NCBI GenBank assembly: GCA_037045155.1
Contig: JBAOIG010000005.1
Coordinates: forward strand, 62,001-126,000
Direction: 5' to 3'
Origin: Thermomicrobiales bacterium
GTDB lineage: Bacteria; Chloroflexota; Chloroflexia; Thermomicrobiales; CFX8
Length of the DNA: 64,000 nt
Part shown: positions 25,797 to 34,804 of the stretch, piece by piece
Numbering within the stretch: position 1 is the stretch's first letter
Layout: each line of letters begins with the position of its first letter
Program-made: the position numbers and the translations under genes
Notes under the pieces: generated by a model
Seen by the model: the letters and a program-made list of their open reading frames with translations, nothing else
Database searches by the model: none
What the model was told of the DNA's origin: nothing

Positions 25797-25866
25797 GTGA
25801 TTCTCCTGTCAACTTCAGTTGCCAACGCGCGGAGACCGCGACGCTTTCACTCATTCTATCAGTCAG

Positions 25867-27424
25867 CTATTCACGCACTTCGCGGCTCAAGGCGCCGGCA
25901 GGATCCGCCACGAGGTCCCGACAACGCGCGTCGAGTCGTCCCCTGGCTGCGGCGAGCATCTCGACTCGCTCGCGCCACCAGCCTCGATCGTGGTTGACAC
26001 TGAATGTCGCCCGGTCGAGTTGCGCAGTCACCGCCGCGGGAGCTGGCCCGCCCGGCGCATCTCGCCGTTCGATAAACCGCTTCGGTGACAGGCACTTGGC
26101 CAGCATCTCCGGCTCGATGCCGACCTCGCGCCCGACTTCTCGCAAGGCGACCTCGTCAATGAACTCACTCGTCAACGTCGAGGCTTCGCCGCCGGATTCC
26201 GTCCACTCCAGCACGACACGCTCGGCCAGCGACCGCGCCTGATTGGCCGGGAACCGGAAGTCGATCGCGAGGAGATCGGCTAACTCCGAGCTGGTCGAAA
26301 AGCCACGGTGCGAACGGTGCGCGACCATCGCCCTGTGGATCGCGAGCGTCGAAAGAACCCGCGCCAGCAGCCGATACGTAGCCGCGGCATCGCGAAGCAA
26401 ATCGACGACGGTAGTTGTTGCGGCCAATCGCGAGGTCATCGTCCCCAGCATCTGCCGGCCTAGCAGCTGTGATGTCAGTAATTGCGGCATCGCGGCCTGC
26501 GTTGCGAACGACACGCGGAGATGTTCCAGCACGAGTGGATCGCGCCGCTGAGGCTGAATGCGGACGTGATGGATGTATTCGTCACCCGGCACGATCAACC
26601 CGACATCGTCCCGCGCCCAGTAGTTCAGGTCGCTGACGAGTCGGCTGAGCTCAACCGCCACTCCCGCCACGATTGCCGGCGCCTCGGTGAGATCATCGGT
26701 GGCGGCAATAGCGTCGAATGTGTTGTCGATGACCCCGTCGAAACCCAACCAGTCCGCCGTGCGTTGGCGGCGAACGGGCATCGCGGTGGACATTCCCGAG
26801 ACTGCTCCCAGTGGCGAGCGGTTTACCCGCGCATACACCTCGGAGAGTCGCGTCGTCGCCCGGGCCAGTGGCCCGATCTGGCCCACCAGGTAATGCCCTA
26901 GCGACGTCGGCTGGACCACCTGGCCATGCTCGGTAGCGAGCACCAGTGTCGTCAGATGCTGGCCGGCGAGGTCGCCAATTGCTGTGCGAAGATCGAAGCA
27001 TCGCTGCCGTCAGATCGAGGATCTCCTGGCGCACCGCCATCCGTGTGGCCGCGACGAGCCGCTCCTCGGCACTCTGTCCCAACGTCACCTCCGCGGAAGT
27101 CGCCGTCTCGATCCGCCCCTCAAGGCTGCTCAGCGGCAGATCAAACGACTCACTCCCCGCTGGAAGGGGCTCCGCCAGCCGAGCTAGCGACCGCCCCGCG
27201 ACGGCTGGCTCGATCACGCGCTGTTCCGCCAGATGAACGACGTGCGCTCGATAGATGTCGATCACTGCCGCGCCGACGAGCGCCTCGGCCCGCGACGCCT
27301 CCGGCAGGAGGACCTCGCGGGTATAGTCACCGTCCGGAAACTCCCTTCGCGGCGTCGCTGATTTCCGACGAATACCGGCCAATGGATTCTGACTCACCAC
27401 TCTCGCCCTGCCTTTGACAACCAT
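25867..27424 (-). CDS. Fumarase/argininosuccinate-lyase superfamily protein, frameshifted, altered signature
   Basis: The first part (27424 to about 26996) resembles the ArgH N-terminus (DYTREVLLPEASRAEALVGA). A +1 shift at CTT-CGA (26993-26998) leads into DLRTAIGDLAGQHLTTLVLA, TEHGQVVQPTSLGHYLVGQ and GFDGVIDNTFDAIAATDDL, all aligned with ArgH. The superfamily signature GSSxMPxKRNP reads YIHHVRIQPQRRDPLVLEHL, so the catalytic Ser loop is replaced. It may bind rather than split a substrate. About 510 residues in total. Probably co-transcribed with hflX. Confidence 0.75.
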
Positions 27425-27540
27425 TCCGTTGCCTTAATGCTACATCCCGCCTGTGCATGCGGCGTATGGTTCTGTACCATGAGTGGGTGGATCGGGCTAT
27501 AGCCTCCGGTCTCCGCATGCAAGAGAAAGCGACAAGCGAT

Positions 27541-28753
27541 ATGACTGCCTACGACTTCCCGGGCAAGGGGAAGGTCGCCGTCCTCAAGACCCAGCCCGAG
27601 ACGATCCTCGACGACATCGGTCAGGTAATGAAGATGGCCGGCTATGAGGAGGCGCTCGACAAGACCCTCGACACTCTACTGAAGATCAACATTTCCTGGC
27701 AGACATGGTATCCAGCCTGCTCGACAGCCCCCTGGCAGCTCGAAGGAGCCATCCGCCAACTTCGGGCCGACGGCTACCAGCGTCTGATCGGCGCCCACAA
27801 CAAGACCGTCGTCGTCGACGCCTACGTCGGAGAAAAGAACAACAAGCACAAGTACGTTGTTGACAAGTACGACGTCGAGAACGTCCACCTCTACGAACCA
27901 GAGGTCGAGTGGGTCGTCTACAAACCCAAGGGCGAGATGATGGTCCTGCCCGACATCTATCCCGAGGGCATCCGCATCCCCAAGATGTTCATGGGAAAGA
28001 ACATGATCCAGCTCCCCAACCGTGAAGACCCATGTCTTCACGACGATCACTGGCGCAATGAAGAATGCCTTCGGCGGGCTGCTCTCCGATCGACGTCACT
28101 GGACCCACTCCGTCATCGACGAGACGCTGGTTGACCTGTTGACGATCCAGCGCGAGATTCACCCCGGGCTATTTGCGGTGATGGATGGCACCTTCGCTGG
28201 CGACGGTCCGGGCCCGCGCGCAATGCGAGTCCACGAGAAGGACATCATTCTGGCCAGCGCTGACCAGGTGGCGATCGACGCGATCTCGGCGAAGATCCAG
28301 GGATTCAACCCGCTGGATCTCGAGTTCATCCGCTACGCCCACGAGCGCGGCCTCGGGGTTGGCGACCCGAAGGACATCGAGATCGTCGGTTACGACATCT
28401 CGGCCGAGGACTGGGGCTTCATCCAGGAAGACACTTTTGCCTCGAAAGGTCAGAAGCTGATCTATCACGGGCCGCTCAAGCGCTACGAGAAGGCGCTGCT
28501 GCAGTCACCAATCGTGCCGTGGAGCTACTTCGCCTCGAACTTCTACCATAACGTGTACTGGTATCCGGTCGTCGGCCGAAAGCGCGTCAAGGACGCGCTC
28601 GACACCAAGTGGGGCCAGATGTTCCAGTCCTACGACGATGGCAAGGTCGTTCTACCGGGCCCAGAGCCAATCTCGACCGCGATCGCCGCGGGCGGGGCGG
28701 TTGCCGCGGCAGCCGGCCTGCTGCTCGCCGGCAAGTCGCTGCTCAAGAAGTAG
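27541..28753 (+). CDS. DUF362 family protein, frameshifted
   Basis: The first frame begins at ATG 27541 (MTAYDFPGKGKVAVLKTQPE; other starts at 27457 and 27517) and runs to about 28020 with GKNMIQLPN. The second frame continues from GTG 28022 with VKTHVFTTITGAMKNAFGGLL. LPNVKTH-ITGAMKN is the DUF362 hallmark, so one extra base near 28015-28021 breaks one gene of about 403 residues. DUF362 proteins are of unknown function, sometimes with ferredoxin domains; none is seen here. The C-terminus is a short hydrophobic segment (AVAAAAGLLLAGKSLLKK). Confidence 0.8.
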
Positions 28754-28768
28754 AAACATCATGCCAGT

Positions 28769-28806
28769 ATGACGACGGGGCGCCGAATACGGCGCTCCGT
28801 CGTCAT
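28769..28806. terminator. Bidirectional terminator hairpin
   Basis: A 16-bp stem (one G-T) from 28769-28784 pairs with 28791-28806 around loop GAATAC, between the convergent DUF362 and plsC genes. Confidence 0.75.
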
Positions 28807-28822
28807 GCAGCCCCCCGGCATT

Positions 28823-29599
28823 TCACGATGACGTAATGGGTACGCTTGTATCCCGGACGGCCGTCAGCCCCCGGTGGACTGCCGGGTGCGACTGTGCGGC
28901 CCTGTCAGCGTAGACGCCCTGATACTCCGCGGGAAGCATCCGTGCCAGCTCGATCATCATTGCGTCGGTGAGCTCGTCGAAACGATACCGTCCCCCCTCG
29001 GGCCTCTCGACAGACAATGAGAACGGTTCGCCGAAATGCGTCGTCACTCGGGGCCAGCGCCAGGTGCGCGTTCGCGTGTGGCGGTCCCCACTTAGCGGGA
29101 GATCCTCGTTGCCGATCATGATGCACGGGACGACCATGGCCCCCGAGCGCACAACCACCAGGCCAGCGCCGGCGCGGCCGGCCACCAGCGCCCCGGTCGC
29201 CGAGCGGGTCCCTTCCGGATAGACCCCCACGAGCATGCCTTCGGTCACCAGCCGCTGCGCGCGTTGGAGCGACTTCCTGTCGGCGGTGCCACGCTTCACC
29301 GGAAACGCTCCCGCCTGGCGCGCAAACCAGCGCAAGACCGGAAACGCCATGACCTGCTCCTTCGCCATGAAGAGAATCGGACGCGGGCATGCGGCATCGA
29401 GCAGGATGGGATCGAACCAGCCGAGATGATTGCAGATCACGATTGCGCCACCGCTGCGCGGAACGTTCTCTGTCCCGCTGATCTGGAATCGGATCAGGAC
29501 CCGCAAAATCGGAAGCAGGATCGCGCGAGCCAGAAGAAACAGCCCGTGCTTGAATCTCCGTATCGGTGACAGGTTGTTATCGAACAGCGGATCGATCAT
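28823..29599 (-). CDS. plsC: 1-acyl-sn-glycerol-3-phosphate acyltransferase (PlsC-like)
   Basis: The 258-residue membrane-associated acyltransferase carries out an acylation step in phospholipid synthesis. NHLGWFDPILLD carries the HxxxxD catalytic motif, KRGTADRKSLQRA the glycerol-phosphate region, and GVYPEGTRS the third motif. An N-terminal hydrophobic stretch (GLFLLARAILLPILRVLI) anchors it. ATG 29599 overlaps the cmk stop (ATGA). It is the last gene of a dac-rluB-cmk-plsC operon. Confidence 0.9.
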   Translation of the reverse strand: MIDPLFDNNLSPIRRFKHGLFLLARAILLPILRVLIRFQISGTENVPRSGGAIVICNHLGWFDPILLDAACPRPILFMAKEQVMAFPVLRWFARQAGAFPVKRGTADRKSLQRAQRLVTEGMLVGVYPEGTRSATGALVAGRAGAGLVVVRSGAMVVPCIMIGNEDLPLSGDRHTRTRTWRWPRVTTHFGEPFSLSVERPEGGRYRFDELTDAMMIELARMLPAEYQGVYADRAAQSHPAVHRGLTAVRDTSVPITSS

Positions 29600-30318
29600 G
29601 GACGCTTCCCGGTCTCAAGCCGCACAGTGGCCACGTCAACGATACGGGCGATCACCTCCTCGGTAGTGAGTGGGTCAGTGTCGATCACGATCGAGTCGTC
29701 GGCCGGCCGCAACGGCGCAACATCCCGCGCCGAGTCGATAGCATCCCGATGGCACAGATCTGCCAGGATCTGATCCAGATCCTGTCCCTTGGATGTCCCA
29801 CGGAACTGCTCGAAGCGGCGTCGCGCGCGTTCTTCCACAGACGCGACAAGGAAGATCTTCACCTCGGCGCCGGGCAACACAACGGTTCCGATGTCACGCC
29901 CCACCATCACCACACGCCCCGAACGCCCGATCCGTCGCTGTGGCTCAAGAAGCGCCTGACGCACTGCGGGCAGCGCCGACACCAACGACACAGCTCGGTC
30001 CACTTCGCCCGAACGCAACTCCCAGGTGACATCCTGCCCGTTCAGAAGAATGTCGCTCTGTCGCCCATCATCGAGAGATGGTCGCTGGATGCTGACGTTC
30101 AGATCGGCAGCCAGACGCGCGAGAGCTGGCTCGTCGGCCGGGTCGATCCCGCGCTGGATCGCTTCGAGTGTCAGCGCCCGGTAAAGAATGCCAGTGTCGA
30201 AGTAGACCGCGCCGAGCCGCGCGGCAACTTGCTCACCGACCGTGCTCTTCCCCACTGCCGCCGGGCCGTCGATTGCGACCGTGAACTGGTGGCTTTCGTG
30301 TTCGCCGTCGTGGCCCAC
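29596..30318 (-). CDS. cmk: Cytidylate kinase
   Basis: The 240-residue enzyme phosphorylates CMP/dCMP. The P-loop is IDGPAAVGKSTVGEQVA, followed by DTGILYRALTLEAI and VGRDIGTVVLPGAEVKIFLVAS, then EERARRRFEQFRG. GTG 30318 follows AAGGGGGA. The start lies 86 nt inside the end of rluB in another frame. The frame is open far upstream through the rluB repeats, but that part is not cmk. Confidence 0.93.
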   Translation of the reverse strand: MGHDGEHESHQFTVAIDGPAAVGKSTVGEQVAARLGAVYFDTGILYRALTLEAIQRGIDPADEPALARLAADLNVSIQRPSLDDGRQSDILLNGQDVTWELRSGEVDRAVSLVSALPAVRQALLEPQRRIGRSGRVVMVGRDIGTVVLPGAEVKIFLVASVEERARRRFEQFRGTSKGQDLDQILADLCHRDAIDSARDVAPLRPADDSIVIDTDPLTTEEVIARIVDVATVRLETGKRP

Positions 30319-32359
30319 CGATCCCCCTTCGATCGCGCTCTGGTCGTTGTCGACCGGTTTCGTCGCGCCGCTGCTGTTGCGGACCGCCCGGGCGGGCATC
30401 GTCGCGTCGCGGCCCACCCTGTCGCGGCGGACCATCTCGCCGGTCGGGTCGTGGACCGCGCGGGCGATCGTCGTCCCGCTGCGGAGGACGCGGGCCGCGC
30501 GGCCGGCCGTCTTCCCACCGCTGCGGTGGTGGGCCGCCTGGGCGGGCATCGTCGCGTCGCGGCCCACCCTGTCGCTGCGGGCCATCCCGCCGGTCGGGTC
30601 GTGGACCCCGCGGGCGATCGTCGTCCCGCTGCGGAGGACGCGGGCCGCGCGGCCGGCCGTCTTCCCACCGCTGCGGTGGTGGGCCGCCTGGGCGGGCATC
30701 GTCGCGTCGCGGCCCACCCTGTCGCTGCGGGCCATCCCGCCGGTCGGGTCGTGGACCCCGCGGGCGATCGTCGCTCCGCTGCGGAGGACGCGGGCCGCGC
30801 GGCCGGCCATCCTCCCACCGCTGCTGTTGCGGACTGCCCGGGCGCGCATCGTCGCGTCGTGGCCCACCTTGTCGCGGCGGACCATCTCGCCGGTCGGGTC
30901 GTGGGCCTCGCGGGCGATCGTCGTCCCGCTGCGGAGGACGCGGGCCACGCGGCCGGCCGTCCTCCCGCCGCTGCTGTTGCGGACCGCCGGGACGCGCATC
31001 GTCGCGTCGTGGCCCGCCCGGTCGCGGCGGAGCGTCCCGCCGGTCGGGTCGCGGACCGCGCGGGCGATCGTCGTCCCGCTGCGGAGGACGCGGGCCGCGC
31101 GGCCGGCCATCTTCCCACCGCTGCTGTTGCGGGCTGCCCGGGCGCGCATCGTCGCGTCGTGGCCCACCTTGTCGCGGCGGACCATCTCGCCGGTCGGGTC
31201 GCGGACCGCGCGGGCGATCGTCGTCCCGCTGCGGAGGACGCGGGCCGCGCGGCCGGCCGTCTTCCCACCGCTGCGGTGGTGGGCCGCCGGGACGCGCATC
31301 GTCGCGTCGCGGCCCGCCCGGTCGCGGCGGGCCATCCCGCCGGTCGGGTCGTGGGCCTCGCGGGCGATCGTCGTCCCGCTGCGGAGGACGCGGGCCGCGC
31401 GGCCGACCATCTTCCCACCGCTGCGGTGGTGGGCCAACTGGACGCGCATCGTCGCGTCGTGGCCCGCGGTCGTCTCCGTCCGGCCGGCTGGTCGGTCCCG
31501 AACCACTTCGTCCGGGTCCGCCCGTCGGCTGGCGGTATGGACGCGGAGCACCATCGACCGAAGGTCGACCCGAGGGCGGTGGTTCGCCTCGCGACTCGGG
31601 CCGCTTCCGCCGCGGATCGTGCCGCTGAGCGTCCATGTCCTCATCGGTGATACGAAGCGCCTCGCGAAGCTGGATCAGTTCACCCTCGCGAAGATCACGC
31701 CAATAGCCGCGCGGAATGTCGCCGAGCTGAAGTGGACCGATCCGGGTGCGCACGAGCTGGAGAACTGGATAGCCGACCTCCTCGAACATGCGTCGGACAA
31801 TCCGGTTGCGCCCTTCGTGAAGGACGATCCGGACAACGGTCCCATCCTCGACGTTCTTGATCGGGCGGACCGACTCCGGTTGCGCGCGCTCACCATCGAC
31901 AAGTATTCCTCGTCGCAAGCGATCGAGCACTGCCGGTGGCGGATGTCCATCCAGCTGCGCCTCGTATTCCTTGTCGATCTCGAAGCTCGGATGCATGACG
32001 CGATGCGCCACGAGCCCGTCGTTCGTTAGCAACAACAGACCCTCGGTCTGCCGGTCCAACCGCCCGACAGGCACGACTCGCTCCCCAACCTGGACGAGAT
32101 CCATCACCGTATGTCGCCCGCGTTCATCGTCCGTCGTGGTGATGTAACCCTTGGGCTTGTTGAGCAGAATGTAGCGCAGGCGTGGACTCGGGATAATCAT
32201 CCCGTCCACCTCGATCTTCTGGGCCGATGGGTCGACCTGAGTCCCGAGCTCGGTAACCACCTTGCCGTCGACTCGCACGCGCCCGGCAACAATCATCTCT
32301 TCGGCCCGACGGCGCGACGCGACGCCCGCTGCGGCCAGAACGCGCTGCAGCCGTTCCAT
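30233..32359 (-). CDS. rluB: RluB-type 23S rRNA pseudouridine synthase with long repetitive tail
   Basis: Residues 1-245 are a normal RsuA/RluB enzyme: S4 domain (MERLQRVLAAAGVASRRRAEEMI), catalytic Asp in VGRLDRQTEGLLLLTNDG (D102), and LHEGRNRIVRRMFEEVGYPV. From about residue 250 to 708 there is a low-complexity tail rich in Arg, Pro, Gly and Asp, with seven 50-residue repeats containing WEDGRPRGPRPPQRDDDRPR. The family is usually 240-350 residues. The tail is presumably disordered and RNA- or protein-binding. ATG 32359 has GGGAGG 11 nt upstream. It follows the dac gene by 25 nt. Confidence 0.92.
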   Translation of the reverse strand: MERLQRVLAAAGVASRRRAEEMIVAGRVRVDGKVVTELGTQVDPSAQKIEVDGMIIPSPRLRYILLNKPKGYITTTDDERGRHTVMDLVQVGERVVPVGRLDRQTEGLLLLTNDGLVAHRVMHPSFEIDKEYEAQLDGHPPPAVLDRLRRGILVDGERAQPESVRPIKNVEDGTVVRIVLHEGRNRIVRRMFEEVGYPVLQLVRTRIGPLQLGDIPRGYWRDLREGELIQLREALRITDEDMDAQRHDPRRKRPESRGEPPPSGRPSVDGAPRPYRQPTGGPGRSGSGPTSRPDGDDRGPRRDDARPVGPPPQRWEDGRPRGPRPPQRDDDRPRGPRPDRRDGPPRPGGPRRDDARPGGPPPQRWEDGRPRGPRPPQRDDDRPRGPRPDRRDGPPRQGGPRRDDARPGSPQQQRWEDGRPRGPRPPQRDDDRPRGPRPDRRDAPPRPGGPRRDDARPGGPQQQRREDGRPRGPRPPQRDDDRPRGPRPDRRDGPPRQGGPRRDDARPGSPQQQRWEDGRPRGPRPPQRSDDRPRGPRPDRRDGPQRQGGPRRDDARPGGPPPQRWEDGRPRGPRPPQRDDDRPRGPRPDRRDGPQRQGGPRRDDARPGGPPPQRWEDGRPRGPRPPQRDDDRPRGPRPDRRDGPPRQGGPRRDDARPGGPQQQRRDETGRQRPERDRRGIGGPRRRTRKPPVHGRNRRPGGSGEEHGR
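30391..31440. repeat. Seven tandem copies of a 150-bp repeat inside rluB
   Basis: Unit starts recur exactly every 150 bp at 30391, 30541, 30691, 30841, 30991, 31141 and 31291, with partial copies on both flanks (from about 30368, to about 31480). Being a multiple of three, the unit keeps the frame. Neighbouring copies such as 30541 and 30691 are nearly identical, a sign of recent duplication or gene conversion. Long stop-free frames on both strands over this region are side effects of the repeat. Confidence 0.95.
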
Positions 32360-32384
32360 CAATTACCAATCCTCCCGGCGACGA

Positions 32385-33539
32385 TCAGGCCGCCCGTCCT
32401 ATCTGGGACACCGTTGCGGCGCCACCCACCGAGTATACGGGGAGCCGCGCAACAACCCGACCATTGGTTGTGAATTCGACGATCCCCAGCCAGGGCGTTG
32501 CTGGATCTGTGTCGCGCTCCAGCTCCCAGGTCAATCCGTCGAACTGGCTGGCGGTCATCAACACAGTCCGCCGGATCATGAACCGCAATCCCTCGGAGGC
32601 CAGTGCTGCGCTGGCGCCTGCCGAGCTCGTGCCTTGCCCGATGGCAGCCCAATGGTAGTTCGCGTCGATGGTGCTCATCAGTTGCAGGGTGTCAGCATAG
32701 CGGTCGCTACTGCCGAGAACGACAGTGATGATCCGGTTGTCGCCCCGCCAAAAGCCCGCGACCAGACATTGGCCGGCCACCTCCTCGGTGCCCGTCTTGA
32801 CACCGAACACGTCGTCACGCCCGATGAGCTGATTGGAGCTGTGAACCTCCCACGAACGCGCATTCGGCCCGCCCGCGACGAGTGTCGCCGATTCCGACGC
32901 GACGATCCGTGACAGCAACCGATCACCCAACACCGCCTCGGTCGCTCTGACGAGATCCCGGGCCGATGCGTAGTTGTTGACGGGGTCATCCATTCCGACC
33001 GGATTTGAGAAGTGGGAGTGCGTCATGCCGTGCGACTGCGCGAATGCGTTCATCTCCGAGACAAACCTGCCGACCGGATCTGCTGATGCTGGATCGAGCT
33101 TCAATCCTCCTGCCCGAGCCAGTGCCAGCGCGGCGTCCCCTCCCGAGGGAAGCAGAAGCCCGAAGAGGAGGTCATGAACGGACACGATATCCCCCTCCAT
33201 CAGGCCGGCGGTCGAATAGACTGTCGGATCGAGCAGATCGCTGCTCTGGATCGACACCTGGGTATCCGTCGGCAGAATCGCGCTGACGACGGCTGCCGTC
33301 ACGATCTTCGCCGTGCTGGCCGGGGGGAGGCTGACATCCGCGTTGTGGGCGTAAAGCTCGATCCCCGTCGTCAGGTCGACTGCAATCGCGCCGGCCGCCG
33401 TAAGCCCGGCGTCGGCGACCAGCGCTGGCCGAACCGACTCGGCAGGCGAGACAGCAGCGACAGGCTGCCCGACCGTAGCGGTCGGAGCAAACAACATGAC
33501 CACGACAAGAAACGCGATGATACGGCGAAATTGAGCCAA
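32385..33539 (-). CDS. D-alanyl-D-alanine carboxypeptidase family protein (S11) with SGG motif
   Basis: The 384-residue secreted penicillin-binding-like enzyme would trim D-Ala from peptidoglycan stem peptides. A signal peptide (FLVVVMLFAPTATVGQPVAA) precedes the catalytic STAK (SxxK), then LLPSGGDAALALARAGG where the family has SGN, and VFGVKTGTEEVAG (KTG). The Asn of SxN is thus Gly. The TTG at 33539 is the best start I find; a minus-strand TATACT at 33583-33588 would give a 37-nt leader. It heads the dac-rluB-cmk-plsC unit. Confidence 0.85.
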   Translation of the reverse strand: MAQFRRIIAFLVVVMLFAPTATVGQPVAAVSPAESVRPALVADAGLTAAGAIAVDLTTGIELYAHNADVSLPPASTAKIVTAAVVSAILPTDTQVSIQSSDLLDPTVYSTAGLMEGDIVSVHDLLFGLLLPSGGDAALALARAGGLKLDPASADPVGRFVSEMNAFAQSHGMTHSHFSNPVGMDDPVNNYASARDLVRATEAVLGDRLLSRIVASESATLVAGGPNARSWEVHSSNQLIGRDDVFGVKTGTEEVAGQCLVAGFWRGDNRIITVVLGSSDRYADTLQLMSTIDANYHWAAIGQGTSSAGASAALASEGLRFMIRRTVLMTASQFDGLTWELERDTDPATPWLGIVEFTTNGRVVARLPVYSVGGAATVSQIGRAA

Positions 33540-33582
33540 GCACTGATCCCGATCACCTGACGCGCGATTCGTCTGATCGCCA

Positions 33583-33588
33583 AGTATA
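33583..33588 (-). promoter_or_regulatory. Candidate -10 box for the dac-rluB-cmk-plsC operon
   Basis: TATACT on the minus strand, 44 nt before the TTG start; no strong -35 box. Confidence 0.35.
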
Positions 33589-33675
33589 GGAAACTGCCGT
33601 CGCCATGTTGCCCATGGCCGCCGATCGGGGGTACGCTTCGGCGCAGTCCAGCAGAGAGGGGATGTCTTCACCGCT

Positions 33676-34779
33676 ATGACCGTGCCACCCGCCCAGCGCT
33701 CTCACATCCGCCCAGGGATCAGGAGCCTCAGCCCCTACGAACCGATCGAATCACCTCAGGACCTCGCCAAACGGCTCGGGATGCCGCTCGATCACATCGT
33801 CAAGCTTGATGCGAACGAGAACCCGTACGGCTGCTCATTACGCGTGCAGGAGGCGCTGGCGGAATTCGATCGCTACAACGTCTACCCCGACGCGCAGGCC
33901 CGCCGCACTCGCGAACGAGTCGCGACCTACGCAGGTGTCTCCGCCGACAATATCATCCTCAGCAACGGGTCGGATGAGCTGCTCGACATGATCCTGCTGA
34001 CGACGCTGGAGGTCGGCGGCGAGGTAATCGTGCCAGAGCCGACGTATGGCCTGTATTGCGCTCGAGTCGAGCTTTTCGGCGGGCATATCGTCCAGGTTCC
34101 GCGGACAGAATCGTTCGACCTCGATATCGATGCGATACTGGCCGCAGTGTCCGACCGGACCAGCCTGATCGTGATCGCGAATCCGAATAACCCGACCGGC
34201 AATCTCGCTACGACGCAGCAGATCGTCCGGCTTCTCCACACCGGCGCGCTCGTCGTCGTTGATGAAGCGTACTTCGAGTTTTGCGGCAAGACGATCATGC
34301 CGTTGACCGGCGAGTTCGACAATCTGATTGTCCTGAGGACCTTCTCGACATGGGCCGGGTTGGCCGGGTTAAGGTTCGGCTATGGCGTCTTGCCGCAGCA
34401 CATCAGCGAGCAGATCTGGAAGGTGCGGCTGCAGCACAACGTCAATATCGCCGCGCTCATCGCCGCTGAGGTGTCGCTCGATGATGTCGACTACCTCTAC
34501 ACAACGATCGAACGTATCCGCGCCGAACGAGGACGATTGATCCGCCAACTGCGTCGGCAAGACCTGCTAGCGCCGTGCCCAAGCCAGGCCAACTTCCTGC
34601 TGTGTCGCGTCACTCGGGGCGACGCGCACGACATCCATCTGCGGCTTGCTGACCGCGGGGTAATGATTCGGTCCTATCGCGACCCCGTGCTGAGTGGCTA
34701 TCTGCGTATCAGCGTCGGCCGGCCAGACGACACTACTCGACTGATCACTGCGCTCAAGAACATCAGCACCCGCATCTGA
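33676..34779 (+). CDS. hisC: Histidinol-phosphate aminotransferase homologue lacking the PLP lysine
   Basis: The 367-residue fold type I aminotransferase is close to HisC: KLDANENPYGCS, NIILSNGSDELLDMI, VIANPNNPTGNL, VVVDEAYFEFCG and the C-terminal YLRISVGRPDDT. The Schiff-base lysine segment, normally RTxSKxxGLAGLRxGY, reads LRTFSTWAGLAGLRFGYG, with Thr (codon ACA, 34348-34350, residue 225) in place of Lys. Without it normal transamination should fail. A sequence error (AAA or AAG to ACA) or a non-catalytic paralogue are the alternatives. It stands alone, away from other his genes. Confidence 0.85.
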   Translation: MTVPPAQRSHIRPGIRSLSPYEPIESPQDLAKRLGMPLDHIVKLDANENPYGCSLRVQEALAEFDRYNVYPDAQARRTRERVATYAGVSADNIILSNGSDELLDMILLTTLEVGGEVIVPEPTYGLYCARVELFGGHIVQVPRTESFDLDIDAILAAVSDRTSLIVIANPNNPTGNLATTQQIVRLLHTGALVVVDEAYFEFCGKTIMPLTGEFDNLIVLRTFSTWAGLAGLRFGYGVLPQHISEQIWKVRLQHNVNIAALIAAEVSLDDVDYLYTTIERIRAERGRLIRQLRRQDLLAPCPSQANFLLCRVTRGDAHDIHLRLADRGVMIRSYRDPVLSGYLRISVGRPDDTTRLITALKNISTRI

Positions 34780-34804
34780 TCGGCACACCGATTCGCGCCG
34801 ACGC

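Noticed and set aside
30391..31440. Possible CRISPR array
   Set aside because: The repeats are contiguous 150-bp coding units with no spacers and no cas genes nearby.
29566..31650. Very long plus-strand open frame across the 150-bp repeats
   Set aside because: It is an antisense shadow of rluB and cmk. The repeat has a period divisible by three and no stops, so several frames are open. It has no start signal or family match.
31700..31960. Independent small gene on the minus strand inside rluB
   Set aside because: It is a shadow frame of the pseudouridine synthase domain.
30242..32029. Second long plus-strand frame over rluB
   Set aside because: It is the same repeat side effect, with composition biased to Arg, Ala and Pro.
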